A DNA stretch of 64,000 nt from Miscanthus floridulus (lineage: Eukaryota > Streptophyta > Magnoliopsida > Poales > Poaceae), in NCBI RefSeq assembly GCF_019320115.1, contig NC_089581.1:15277100-15341099 (forward strand). Direction: 5' to 3'. The notes beneath the pieces are model-generated. The model searched no databases and was not told where the DNA came from. It saw nothing but the letters and a program-made list of their open reading frames with translations. Below, one piece after another: positions 20,532 to 32,436 of this stretch (position 1 is its first letter; the number at the start of each line of letters is the position of its first letter). The position numbers were made by a program, and so were the translations under genes.

Positions 20532-21970
20532 CTTGTGGTTGGGCTTACATGAACAATTTCATAATCAAGAGTAGATAGCTCCGCCAGCCGTGGGCCTATA
20601 TCCGCCTTGACTCCTCAAGTAAAGTCAATGGTATAAGATACGGTTAGCACTCAAAACAGAGTGAATTGTGTGTCTAATTAAAAACCTTAAACCTAAGAAC
20701 CAAAAGAACCTACTACTGAAAAGGTTATAAACTAGTTCTAGCGTTATGTGCACCAAAGGTTTTTACAGTGCTCTGATTTACCTTTTAACCATGGAGTGTT
20801 CAGCAGCCTAGAGCCAATCATATCAACTAGGCTAAGTTAATCTAGTAAAGGTTACACAGGCACATTACAAACAGAAGCAATAAAATGTTGTAAGTAAAGA
20901 ATAAGAGCTAGAGACGACAAATTCCCGACGATTTATCATGTAGTACCGGTTGTCAAAACAAATTCATAATCCACATTAGAGATCCACCAAGCAATGATGG
21001 TGGAGTAAGTGGGGCTTAACACCTACACCCACACCCACACACACCTCCGAGGGACAGTGGAGTCCCTCCTATTTTTTTCTAAATATGAAAAAGAGAATTG
21101 ATGAGCTTTAGAGTTTCAAGATGATTTGAGTCCCCTCTTTTGTAGATTTCTAGATTCACTACTGTAACTAAGATATGCTCTCAGCCACCCAGTCTCCCTT
21201 AGTCACGGTGTTAGGCATGCCACCAAAGCTCCCATTAACCAAGACAAGTGTTGTAACCATCGTTACTCCACCGTTCCCATCGCATTGGCACATTGGTGTT
21301 GTCTTCCCTACAGAGTTTCTCCATTAAGAAAGAAGTCTCCACGTCCTCGGCATTCCAACTCATCACCACTCCATACCACTTGTACTAATGTGTTCTTAGC
21401 TCAAACGCGATACTGGCATACTCACACCAAGTCTTGGGACTAAAGTTCATGTGTTCATTTTTGTTATAACTAACTTATTTTATTGATTCCTGCAAAGTAC
21501 ATGTTTGTCACGATATACTTGTGGATGCGCAGACTCGGTTTGTATCTGCACTAACAACCTTGGTACTGCTACCAGCTAATAAAGACAAAGCCAACTTAAT
21601 GTACATGGTGACAAATTTCAGCAGTCTGCCGAGTGCCGACTGCTTGTCTCCCCCTTTAATCACTGCTACTGCCATGGTGCCCTCACACTCGCTGTGGTGC
21701 TGCACGCTGGCCTCCGTTAGCCTCTTCGTTTGCCTGTGGCTTATCGAAAACGATCGTAAATTTTTAGCTAAAATAGTATTTTTTTCTCACATAAACTAGC
21801 CAGCAGTACTTCTTTACGAACCATCACGATATTAACCAGCAGCCTGCCCTAGTGCCCTCACACTCGCAGTATGCGGTGTCCGGTGGCGGTGTGCCCTCTC
21901 CGGACGGCGGGCAGTAGGTTTGTGACCCCATCTTTTCACAGGCCACCGCATGGCGTCAATCCATGATTCG
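20532..21970. other. Intergenic, no gene seen
   Basis: AT-rich spacer. A decayed 'CTTATCG...GTATTTTTTTCTCACAT' MITE copy lies at about 21735-21830. The open frame at 21521-21799 ends inside that MITE and matches no family. Confidence 0.45.
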
Positions 21971-22087
21971 GCCTGTTCGCTGGTTGGTTTCTGGACTGGT
22001 TTGGGCTGGCTGGTGCTGGTTTATTGTGAGAGGAAAATACTGTTGACTGGCTGGTTTGGGCTGGTTGAAACCAACAAGCGAACAGGC
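21971..22087. mobile_element. Short hAT-like MITE with long inverted ends
   Basis: GCCTGTTCGCTGGTTGGTTTC at the left pairs with GAAACCAACAAGCGAACAGGC at the right, making an almost complete 117-bp fold-back around a 'GAGAGGAAAATACTGTTG' loop side. The TSD is not clear. Confidence 0.7.
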
Positions 22088-22306
22088 TGATTGATTGATC
22101 ACCCCCGGCGGCCGGCGCGGCACATGATTGATCGCACACGTCGCACCGCACCAAAACTCCGGCAGCTGACCATCAGAGTTCAGCCAAACTAGTCACGTTC
22201 CTGCTGCTCCAAGGACCACATATCGGTGACTCGTGAGGACGTTGTTAATTTGTTATACGAGTAGTACTTTCAAATTACAGCATGCAGTGTTGTCCTATTA
22301 GAGTAA

Positions 22307-22548
22307 GCCCATGTTTAGTTCCAACCCAAAATCCTAAAAAATGCTACAGTAGCCATCACATCGAATATTTACGGCCCGTGCATAGAACATTAAATGTAGA
22401 CGAAAAAAAACTAATTGTACAGTTTGGTGGGAAATTGCGATACGAACGTTTTGAGCCTAATTAGTCCATATTTGAACACTAATTGCCGAATAAAAATAAA
22501 AGTGCTACAGTTGCCCAAAATTCCAACTTCCTAAAACTAAACACCGCG
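22307..22548. mobile_element. Tourist-like MITE, TSD TAA
   Basis: GCCCATGTTTAGTTCC starts it and AAAACTAAACACCGCG ends it. TAA flanks both sides (22304-22306 and 22549-22551). It is 242 bp with the interior 'CTAATTAGTCCATATTTG' of the main family. Confidence 0.8.
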
Positions 22549-23163
22549 TAAGATGAGGCAGGAAAAGGAAATATCGTTTTGCACAGCAAGAATGCAAGAT
22601 GCTACTAGCTCCGATCTAATTTTAACATAAAATAATGCCAGTCAAACTATTTTAAAAATAACCAAATTTAGATTAAAAAAAATTAGTATTTATGATACTT
22701 GCACATAGGTGTCATAAGATTTACCATGTATTTTTATATAATACTTATTTTATGTTATAGATATTGAAACACTCTTTTTATGTCCCGTTTGATCCCATTG
22801 GATTTTAAATAATTCGGATAAAAAACTGATTTTTATCTGATTACGTGCACATATGATAAAATCAATTAGAATCTGCCTGTTTGGATGGGATTCTAGAATT
22901 CTAATATTTTTTTTTATCTAGATTCTTAAAATTCCCCTATAACCAAATGGTACCTTATAAATTTAGTCAAACTACGACAAAACTAAAAAAATCACATTTT
23001 TTAAAAACTCTAAAAAAGTCACATATTTTTAAAGACGAAGGTGTTTACTGACAGACATGCTGCTAGCTCCTTGATAGTCTGTGATAGAGGCTGGAATCTT
23101 GATTTCCGATGTCAAACGTCACATGGAGAAGACTAGACGGTGCGTACGCTGGCTTTGCATTAC
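22549..23163. other. AT-rich spacer
   Basis: No gene seen. About 22785-22960 is a degenerate inverted-repeat patch (GTTTGATCCCATTGG ... CCAAATGGTACC) like that near 2030-2200. Confidence 0.4.
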
Positions 23164-23403
23164 GGCCTTGTTTAGATACCCAAATTCCAAGTTTTTTCAC
23201 TCTCTTTCCATCACATCAATTTTTAGCCGCTTGCATGGAGTATTAAATGTAGGTAAAAAAAATAACTAATTACACAGTTTAGTTGGAAATCATGAGATGA
23301 ATCTTTTGAGCCTAGTTGGTCCACGATTGGACAATATTTGTCAAATAAGACGAAAATGGTACTATTCATCGGGTTGAAATTTTTTCGCCATCTAAACGAG
23401 GCC
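23164..23403. mobile_element. Tourist-like MITE, TSD TAC
   Basis: GGCCTTGTTTAG and CTAAACGAGGCC ends, with TAC on both sides (23161-23163 and 23404-23406). It is 240 bp, in opposite orientation to and closely related to the copy at 15899-16141. Confidence 0.9.
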
Positions 23404-23603
23404 TACATCGCATCGCTGGCTGCAACGCTGCCGCTGCCGCTGCCGCTGCATGGGTGTTCTCGAGACCCGGAAAGACGCATGTGCCGTGCGGGTGCCTGGT
23501 GCGGCTGTGCCCAGAGATCGCCGCAGCGTCCCGTCCGATCCTTCGCATCAAATCTATCCATCAGATAGGATTTACACGACCTCTAGCGTATAACTTACAC
23601 AAA

Positions 23604-23821
23604 GGCCATGTTTAGTTTTCAAAAAATTTCACCCTAAAATATCAAATCGAATCTTGCGGCACATGTACAGAGTACTAAATGTAGACGAAAAAAACTAATT
23701 GCAGAAATCACGAGACGAAACTTTCGAACCTAATTAGTCCATAATTAGACACTAATTATCAAATACAAACGAACGTGCTACAGTAGCCAAAACCAAAAAT
23801 TTTCGCCATCTAAACGCGGCC
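23604..23821. mobile_element. Tourist-like MITE, TSD AAA
   Basis: GGCCATGTTTAG and CTAAACGCGGCC ends, with AAA on each side (23601-23603 and 23822-23824). It is 218 bp. Confidence 0.75.
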
Positions 23822-23827
23822 AAACAC

Positions 23828-23941
23828 GCTGTTCGCTTGGTTTAGAAGCCCTATATTTTTAGTCAATGAATAATATTTTTCTCTCATAATAAATCAGCCA
23901 ATAATACTTTCAGCCATGGCTTATCAGCTAAACGAACAGGA
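23828..23941. mobile_element. MITE of the 'CTGTTCG...CGAACAGG' family
   Basis: The ends CTGTTCGCTTGG and CTAAACGAACAG surround the shared interior 'AATAATATTTTTCTCTCAT' and 'CAGCCATGGCTTATCAGC'. It abuts the left LTR of the copia element. Confidence 0.65.
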
Positions 23942-23952
23942 CAAAAAAAACT

Positions 23953-24306
23953 TGTCGATATATCTCTCACAGCGCAGTCACGGTCACGGTGCCACAGTGA
24001 TGTGGCATCGAGTGTCGGAGTAGAGGTAGCTGTGCAGTAGAGGCGTGATCCAGTAACAGCGGTAAAAGCGGTGGCGCTTTTCGTCGTTCACAGCGTACCC
24101 TCTCAATCGAACTAAGGCTAGGACGTTGGTGGGGCGCTGACGATTGCGGTGTACCTCGTATCTCGAGCCCCAGTCGCCACCTTCTATTCATAGCGCTACG
24201 CGACGAGGGTCCACTCGTCGGGAGAACGATTGAGCGCCCTCGATCAGGACGCGAGTCAGGGTCCGACTCGGTCGTTGGACCGAGCCGGGTGGAGATCAAT
24301 CTAACA
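23953..24306 (-). repeat. Copia 3' LTR
   Basis: 354 bp; on the minus strand it runs from TGTTAGATTG to a terminal CGACA. It shares long stretches with 52543-52878, for example 'GAGTGTCGGAGTAGAGGTAG' and 'GTGGGGCGCTG'. Confidence 0.7.
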
Positions 24307-24346
24307 TTCTTCCTCTTGATTTCACCTTATGACTTAAAACTTAGAA

Positions 24347-24479
24347 AGTGTTCGGCTGGCATTAAATTGCTACTGTACCAGTTGAAAAACACTGTTTATG
24401 CTGGAATTTGGTGAGAGAAAAACACTGTTCCGGCTGAAAAAGGCAGCCAGCCAACCGAAGCTGACCAGCCGAACACGCT
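24347..24479. mobile_element. hAT-like MITE inside the copia 3' region
   Basis: AGTGTTCGGCTGG pairs with CCAGCCGAACACGCT. The interior has 'GGTGAGAGAAAAACACTGTT', related to the fold-back MITE at 21971-22087. It sits between the end of the reverse transcriptase remnant and the 3' LTR. Confidence 0.65.
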
Positions 24480-24499
24480 CTTAGTTCACTTTGTCTTTT

Positions 24500-26230
24500 T
24501 TCCCATTCTATCACAGATTAGTGCATAGAGCATGCCTCGTCATAACAGTTACTAATGTTAGATTAACAGCTATAGTACACCTCTATGTTTTGAAACAGAT
24601 TTTCAACTAGGTCCTTATTATCCAGAAATCATAAGTTTTTTCGTAAAGCCATGTCGACTGTGTATCCTCTGAACGCACTGGATGGTAAGCCTTTGGTAAG
24701 CTGATCCACAAGTAATTACTCGGTACTTATATGCTCAATGCTTTCAAAATGATTCTGTATTTTCTCCTTTACAACATGTGACTTAATGTTGTCATAGGAG
24801 TGATTTGCTTTAAATGGTTATTGTTGTTGTCTGCCATTGTTAATTCCGGGTACAAAATTTCCTAAACCACTTTTGCCTGTTCCTGAAGCCTCATACCAAG
24901 CTATAATATGGTATGCATCATTGATGATGCCACAACTGTTTATTTGGAGCTTTTTTCACAATAATACTTCAACTACGAGTGTTAGCAACTACCGTGGATT
25001 TCACTACACATCTCACCAAGGTTTAACATTTGTACCCACAACTATTTAAGAGTATTTGTTTTTTCTTACTTAGCATGAGACCTATAATACTTTGCAAAAT
25101 TGCAAGACATTTTTAACTCCATTACCCTTGACTATAGGAGCATATGGAACCATGTTCATTTGATCGATCTTATATCGGTTCCTATAACACTGAAAGTTTC
25201 TAAATCTATTATCCTTGACTATAGGATCAGGCGTAGGTTTACTCACATGCATACTTTATTACTTTAGAATCTTTTCTAGGTATGCATATGCTATAGGCCT
25301 AATACCCATTTTCTTCTATCTCGTTGAATTTCAATTCCTAGAACAAATGACCCTTCACCAAGATCATTTATATTGAAACTTGAGGACAAGAACTTCTTCT
25401 CCAATGACAGATTAACATCACTACTGGTAAGTAGGATGTGATCTATACAAAGAATGTGAAAATGAATTTTCTATTCTTGAACTTTTGCATAAGTGCTATT
25501 GTCCTTCTCATTCTCTTTAAACCCAAACTTTATTATTGTTTCATTAACTTCAAATACTATTGTCTAGAGACTTGTTTTAACCCATAAATAAATTTCTGCA
25601 GGCGACATCTCATACGTTCTTTTGTTTCCACGATAAAACCCTTGGGTTATGTCATATAAATGTTTTCATACAAATCTCCGTTGAGGATTGTCGTCTTCAC
25701 ATTCACCTGATGTAACTCTAAATCGTAATGTGCAACTAACGCCATTATAATTCTAAAAAATCCTTGCATAAGACTGGAGAAAAAAACTCCCATTGTAATC
25801 TATTCATTCTCTTTGTGTAAAGTCTTTTGCTACAAGTCATGCTTTATATCTTTCCACATTCCCCCTGTAGTCATATTTTGTCTTGTAGACCCATTTATAG
25901 CCTACTGTTTTTGCTTTATTAGGAATTTTTTCTAAGTCCCAAACATCGTTGGTATTCATCGAATTCATTTCAGCTTCCATAGTTTCTTGCCATTTAAAAG
26001 AGTAAACGCTTCTCATGGCTTCTTCAAATGAGGTGGGATCACCCTTTATTTGAATTTCTTCACTAACATAGACTTCATAGTCATCAGAAAAAACTAGTTT
26101 TCTAATTCTTTGAGACCTTGTAGGGCCTCGGCTACTGACACTTTCATATGGGGCTGTTGTTGCTCTTCGTTGGCAAATGACAATTGATTCTACAGGCTCC
26201 TATATTACAAGATCCTTATTTACATTATTC
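24500..26230 (-). pseudogene. Copia reverse transcriptase remnant
   Basis: The minus strand reads, in order: 'SFEEAMRSVYSFKWQETMEA' near 26010, 'VGYKWVYKTKYDYRGNVERY' near 25880, 'LVAHYDLELHQVNVKTTILN' near 25700, 'IYGLKQVSRQ' near 25570, and the catalytic box near 25440. This is the RVT_2 domain order of Ty1/copia elements. The YVDD box is degraded to a CIDH-like sequence, so two catalytic-box positions are altered. Several stops and frameshifts interrupt the frame. It is non-functional. Upstream gag, protease and integrase are not recognisable in 26300-27000. Confidence 0.8.
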
Positions 26231-26299
26231 ATCTTTTTCGAAGAGCTAACAACAGGTGTTGTGTAAGTCATACAATATTAACAGGTATTGAGAAATTTA

Positions 26300-28198
26300 T
26301 TATTTTAGAATCACTGAAGTGGACACGCAGTTCCACTTCTCTTCAAGTCATATGTCTCTATATACCATGCTCTCCCATATCATCCCATCTTCTATAAAGA
26401 TAGTGTATCTTTAAATTTCTTATTTGTGTTTAATCTATTAAAATCTCATATGGCACTTTAAGCACCACCTTAACATCTTTAAGGCTGGTCCAGTATGAAT
26501 TTTGGCTGACTACGCTATCTTCCTATCGAAACTGTAAAAAGTCTAAGAATTTAGTTATTTCTCTGCTTAGGGGTATTGTTATTACGATTGACGGTCACAT
26601 TCATCAACATCTTTATCTCACTCTTAATGAAGAGTAGTCACATTCATCAACATCTTTATCTCAACTTTCTTAATTATATCTTTGCTCTTATTCTTAATTA
26701 ATCTCACAATTCTCCTCCCTCGAAATATGACATGAGCTTTACTGCCATAATTTTGAGAACTATTCAAAAAACCTGTGAACGAGGAGACACTTATAACTTA
26801 CTTTATCACATGATTATGTCATGCAAACAAAGTTATTTCTTGATCCGTATAGGAGTACACTTTCCTCATTCCGCTTCAAGAACTCAACGAGGTCTTTTAT
26901 TAGTAGTACTTTTGCAAGTCACGCTTGTATCTTTTTCTTATCTTTTGGTTAGTATTGACCATGACGGTGCATTTCTATTATGACATGGTCAATACTAGAA
27001 TAGCATAAGAGCTACCCATACTTCTCTCGCTACGTGGGATATAAAAACATATGAGTCATCAAAAAACTTCTCTCGCCATACAGGATTGACTAGCATAAGT
27101 ACTATGCTAAACTTCTCCCCATATGGGATAAATCTATATACAAACACGTATGCTTAATCCAACGTTGGTCTAATTATACATACATATTTCTTATTGCAAC
27201 TCTTATCATAATGATGGAAAAATATATACTATTCACTGTAACGAAAACTTAGTCATGATGACTAAAACATTCACTTATATTTCATTTTTCAATTAAATCT
27301 TTCCGTTGGTTCTAATTTAATCAGAAAATTAGCAAACTAACAAAAAATAGTCCTAAACTGACTTAACTCAAGCCTTTTCATTCACATAGCTCAGCATTGC
27401 AGCTCGTTGACTTGCAGCCAAGTGATCTCGTCGATTAAAATTAAAACATACAAGGTGCTTCTGCATCAATTTTATATCATCATTGGGCAAAAATAGAATT
27501 AATGCATAAAATTCATCAATTAACTTGAAGGACATATAACTACTCTTCAAAATTAAATTTTTTCGTTGGTTCGAATTTAATTAGGAGATAATCAACATCA
27601 TTACAGCGGAAATATGATAATAAAATACATTCTATTAGTTCAGTAGCATTTCTTAGTTCTTATCTACTCTCTAAAAAATTGACCCAGTTGTTGTAAAATT
27701 TATCAGAGATTTAAAGTTCAAACTTAAACTCATTATAATATTTTTATCATCAACGTTGCACAGAAAAATAATAAAATCATAATTAAACATAAACAAATAG
27801 GACTACTCTGCCAATTTAAAATTTTCCATTGGTTCCAATTTAATTAGAGGATAAACATAATCATAATTTACTGAATAAATATAATCGCTCTTCAAATTAA
27901 ATCCTCCTGTTGGTTCGAATTTAATAAGAATATAATAATCATCAACTTTATAGCGAAAAACATGAAAAATATAATTTATCTATTTTTCAGAAGCATTTCA
28001 CTGTACTCATCTACTCTCTGAACCATTTATCCCGTTGGTTCAAAATTGAATAGAGATGAAAAACTAATCTAAATTCATCAAAATTTACTTCTGAAAATAA
28101 TAAACCCTGAACAGGCTCTTTTGTTCATTTTGGCCCAACCGAGAAAAAGCTGGCCCGTGGCCCATCTTGCCCGCACGCCCGCGAGCGCGGTCTAGTGC
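26300..28198 (-). other. AT-rich copia interior and leader with repeated hairpin motif
   Basis: No coding region can be read. A motif of the form AATTAAAT...(C)GTTGGTTCGAATTTAAT, itself an imperfect hairpin, recurs near 27296, 27551, 27820, 27894 and 28025. A 27-bp direct duplication (GTCACATTCATCAACATCTT...) occurs near 26594 and 26637. Confidence 0.5.
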
Positions 28199-28203
28199 GC
28201 TGC

Positions 28204-28665
28204 TGTCACACCCAATTTTAAGGATAAAATTGAATACACAAACTCATGTGTGCCCAGGGATCAGTCACACACACAAGCTGATAAATTATAAAAGAGTATC
28301 ATCATAGTGTATCTTACATCACGATAATAACATAACTTAGTCTTACACATCACAGCGGAATATAAAAGATAACTCTCTCTCGTGGAACACCATCACAGGA
28401 AAGGTCAACTAGTTGACCACAAGCCTAATAATCCTCAGGAAACTCCTCATACACGTTGTCATCTGTTACCCATCTGGGATTTTTATCCAAATATAGAAAT
28501 AAACAAGCGTAAGTACTTCCCGTACTTAACAAGATAACATGGGGTTATGCAGCTCAAAAAGATGACACTAGTTTACTGTAGTTAGCACTTTTAGTAAGTC
28601 AAGATTTTATTACCAAGTATTATCAAGTTATGCTTAAGCTCCCATTTATACCCACATAATCAGAT
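28204..28665 (-). repeat. Level-2 3' LTR remnant, carries the empty CTCCC site
   Basis: Nearly identical to 29982-30420 joined to 49103-49124. It still contains an uninterrupted 'TTAAGCTCCCATTTATACCC' at about 28633-28652, the pre-insertion state of the level-3 target. Similarity stops at about 28665. Confidence 0.85.
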
Positions 28666-28942
28666 TTCGAGATACAAGATAAAGAGCACAGGCTGCTCCA
28701 GAAAACAGCACAACAGAGATAAGATAAAGCAAACTCATCTACATTAAGAACATCATCTAAAGTTAAGGTTTCAACATAAGGAATTTGTGGACATGCCCAC
28801 AAACTTCCAGCAAACAACCAAACTCCAAATCAACCAAGTTCACAATTAAAAACATCTAATCATCGAAGTTCACAAGACCAAACAAGATGAGACAAGACTC
28901 ACGAACTAACAACGTTGTAATCTTAAACAAGGCACCTAACAC

Positions 28943-29790
28943 CTATGGGGCGGTGTCAATCATGGTGAACGATCGACACTTCTTCTTGTAGATTGGTGGC
29001 TGCCCAAGTTGAGCACGTAGTTCATCAACTTGCTTCTGGAGGCGTCTCTCGGCCCTCTGGGATGCACACAGCTCTCCCTTGATTTCTTCATCCACCCCCT
29101 GCATGGCATGGACATGCTGCACTGTTGCTTCCAGAGTTGGGTCACTCTCTGGTGGTGCCAAGACCTATCAAACACCCTCATGATCATTGCGAGGAAGGAA
29201 CATGAAACGGTCCTCCCTCATGGCCTCAAAACGACGACCATGGTAGTAGATGTAGGCATCCTGCGCTGCATCTTCCATGCCATCCAATGCATGGGCCCTC
29301 CTGGCAGTGGCACGGTGGACAGTCTCCACCTCATGTCCATTCTTAATGTCATTCCAAACAGTGACAACCAGCTCTACCTTCCAAAAGATTGCCTCCAAAG
29401 GATGCTGGTACTCTACACAATGATAGCTGATGGAGGCGTGCAGATCAGGGTAGTAGTCATCCAGCACATGGGTGAGGAGGGTGTGGTAGTAGGCCATCTC
29501 TGGGGCTGGCTTGAAGTAGTACGTGCACTTCCAGCCTATCTCCTCATCCACCACAGGGACAGCTGTGGATGGCACAGGTGTAGGTGAAGTAGCTGATGAC
29601 TCCGCTAGGGTAGCTACAGTGGATAGACCGGTGCGACAGCTGGAGTAGGAGCAGGTGCAGGTGTCGGGGTAGCCATCTCCTCATCGTCAGAGATGATCAC
29701 GATCTCCTTCTCTGCCTGTGGAGCACGGGGGGTGAATAAGGCACGGTAGCCAGCAGTGCTGAGGTGGGCAGTCTTCGGGTTATGAGACAT
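28943..29790 (-). pseudogene. Gag-like protein of the level-2 element
   Basis: Starts at the ATG at 29790 (MSHNPKTAHLSTAGYRALFT) about 180 bp after the primer-binding site, with an acidic 'IIVISDDEE'-like patch and a Pro/Ala linker. The frame is then broken and resumes with 'EIGWKCTYYFKPAPEMAYYH', 'HVLDDYYPDLHASISYHCVE' and 'VETVHRATARRAHALDGMED'. The C-terminus is a charged helical stretch ending 'FTMIDTAP' at 28943. Similar hypothetical proteins sit in grass LTR elements just after the primer site, so a structural (gag-like) role is likely from position only. I see no zinc knuckle or enzyme motif. At least one frameshift or stop separates the N-terminal and middle parts. Confidence 0.55.
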
Positions 29791-29966
29791 CTATAGATTT
29801 AAAGTGGGATAGAATTAGAATCAACAATTTTATATAATAGATTAAGGTATGAAAAGCATAAATGTTTTAATAAAATAACAAGAATAAGTCAGTAAGTATG
29901 AAACCAGAGGAGCAAAGATGCTAAAACGACCGTTTCTAACTAGGCTTGCGTCCTACAGTCAACACA

Positions 29967-29978
29967 GCTCTGATACCA
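29967..29978 (-). other. Level-2 primer-binding site (tRNA-iMet)
   Basis: The minus strand reads TGGTATCAGAGC three nucleotides after the LTR end. This fixes the 5' LTR on the right and the transcription direction as minus. Confidence 0.9.
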
Positions 29979-29981
29979 ATT

Positions 29982-30420
29982 TGTCACACCCAATTTTAAG
30001 GATAAAATTGAATGCACAAACTCATGTGTGTCCAGGGATCAGTCACACACATAAGCTGACAAATTATAAAAGAGTATCATCACAGTGTATCTTACATCAC
30101 GATAATAACATAACTTAGTCTTAGACATCACAGCGGAAAATAAAAGATAACTCTCTCTCGTGGAACACCATCACAGGGAAGGTCAATTGGTTGACCACAA
30201 GCCTAATAATCCTCAGGAAACTCCTCATACACGTTGTCATCTGTTACCCATCTAGGATTTTTATCCAAATATAGAAATAAACAAGCATAAGTATTTCCCG
30301 TACTTAACAAGATAACATGGGTTATGCAGCTCAAAAAGATGACACTGGTTTACTGCAGTTAGCACTTTTAGTAAGTTAAGATTTTATTACCAAGTATTAT
30401 CAAGTTATGCTTAAGCTCCC
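29982..30420 (-). repeat. Level-2 5' LTR, 3' portion
   Basis: The U5-side 439 bp of the LTR, ending GGGTGTGACA on the minus strand. It is cut at 30420 by the level-3 insertion and resumes at 49103. Confidence 0.85.
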
Positions 30421-31608
30421 TGTCGGTGTTTTGGACCGGGGGGTCCTCAACCAACTAATAAATTTGTACTGCGTGTTCCCGATCCCGGATGGTGATGCAA
30501 AGAGACACAAGGCTTATACTGGTTCAGGCAATTGGTGCCCTACATCCAGTCTGAGAGATCGATCATGTGTTCCTTGCACCGAAGTGCTTGTAGTAGGGGG
30601 TTACAAGCTGGGTGAGAGAGGGAGCTAGTCCCAGGTCTTGGCGTGGAGTGAAGTGGGCTGCTTGAGACGTTGCTCTCAGGCGGTGGGGGAGTATACGTGT
30701 TACATGGTGTTGTTTTTGTGTGTGCGTGTGTTCTCCCTTTCAGAAATGGCCCAAGTCCTTTCCTTTTTATAGTTGAAGGGAGGACAAGGGTAGTACGTGC
30801 GCTAACTATACGGCGTCGAGCGAACGGAGGCGGCGTGTCCGAGCCCTATAGCCTGTTCCTATGGCGGCGTGGTCGTCGGAGTGGTCTGTCCTTGAAGCGC
30901 TGGGGCGACGTGCTGGTCACATCTGATCCTATGTGTCATGGGAGCTCTAGGGCTACCTCGAAGCGGGCGTGGCGGTCAGCGTGCGGGTTGTTGTGGGTTG
31001 ACTGCGCTGGTTCGGAGGCGATGATGACCCGGGCTAGACTTCCCATGCCACGTTGTCTTCGAGGCGGGTGTTACGGGGCATAGCGTAGCGCTGGCGCTGA
31101 TTGTGGGCACAACACCAGAACACAGTGGCCGGTAATCCCCGCTGCGCCTTGTCTTAGCCGGTATGGTATTGATGCGACTCCTTGTCCCATCGGCCACTCC
31201 ATGGTGTCGAGCCATCGTCCGGCTGAGATTGCGGGAGTGGTTGACGCATTAATAGGACGTGACATGCTGTCGGGAAGACTGGTCGAGATGGGAGCGACGG
31301 GTTATTGACAAGCTAGCCTCGAGCAATACGGAGAATAGCTATCTCATTCGAGGCTGTATGCACGGAGCCTCGGGCGAGACGGAGATTGGGCTCCTTGTCG
31401 AGGCCTCCCGCGAGAGGCCTCGCGCGAGGTGGAGATTTCATCAGGGCGTCGAGACCTCCCGTGCGAGGCCTAAGGCGAGGCGGAGAGCCAGTGGGTTCGG
31501 ACGGGGCCGGTGGTGAACCCATGGCTTACCTTCTGGCTTCGCTGTTGATGGGATTTAAGTGACTCTTTTGGTGTATGCTCGGGGTACCCCGTTTTATGGT
31601 ACCCGACA
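30421..31608 (-). repeat. Level-3 left LTR, inverted
   Basis: 1188 bp. On the minus strand it starts TGTCGGGTACCATAAAAC and ends CCAAAACACCGACA at 30421. It is about 125 bp shorter than the right LTR because of a deletion corresponding to about 48360-48510. The TATAAAAAGG promoter box is on the minus strand near 30765. Confidence 0.9.
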
Positions 31609-32357
31609 GTAGCCCCTGAGCCTTAGGGGGAGTGGGAGCACTCTTCCTGAGGGTTTGTTGAGACTTGGCTTGCAGCCGCTCCTGTAGGGATTGTGTTTTG
31701 TTTCTTGAGGTTTCGGTGGGTGCGCGTGAGCGCACCCACCGGGTGTAGCCTCCGAGGCCCTGGAGGAGTGGATTTACTCCTCCAGGGGCTTTTTCGTGTT
31801 TTGAGTGAGGAGTTTTTATCGTATTTGCCAAGCCCACAAGTGCGAGTTCGAGTCGCGGGGTTTTGGCAAGGTCACAGGGAGAGCCCCCGAGCCTCTGCAC
31901 GAAGCAAGAGGGCGATCAGGGGTACCCCTGACTTTTTGTGCGACCCTTATGTTTCCTTTTCGCTCGGAAGGAGGGGTGGAATGTGTCAGGCTACCCTCGG
32001 TGGGCACGAGCGGTGGCGCTTCCGGTGAGCTGTTATCGGGTAAGTCCGAGTGGAGGCCCGTGCCCCGTTCGCTAGAGGACGGCTAGTGGTCCAGAGACGC
32101 GCTCCAAGAGTACCGGAGGGTTTCTCTAGTGGGTGCCGAGGCCGTTCGCTGGGCCCCAGTGGCTCGGTGCCTCCCTATGGTGGGATCCCATTTGGAGACC
32201 TCTCTGCCGGTCTCAGACATGACTTAGGACGTCCCGAGCGATCGTTTGCTCAGGCCTTGGCCATACATGGGCTCACCCATAGTCGTCCCTGACTCTGTTG
32301 CCCTAGGGCGGCTGTCGAAACCCTAGGGGGCCCAACCTTCGAACCCCTGGACCATAA
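31609..32357 (-). repeat. Inverted 3'-UTR segment next to the left LTR
   Basis: Reverse complement of about 47037-47783, starting with the inverted purine tract (GTAGCCCCTGAGCC). Together with the left LTR this makes an inverted terminal repeat of about 1.9-2.1 kb. Confidence 0.85.
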
Positions 32358-32436
32358 CAGGCTCGATGCCCTTTATCATGTTTGTAACAAAACTTCTAGC
32401 GCGGACTTAGGTTGTTTGTCTTTGTCTTGGGTGCAG

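Noticed and set aside
29030..29587. 185-codon plus-strand open frame
   Set aside because: Opposite strand of the gag-like region. The primer-binding site and LTRs fix the element's direction as minus.
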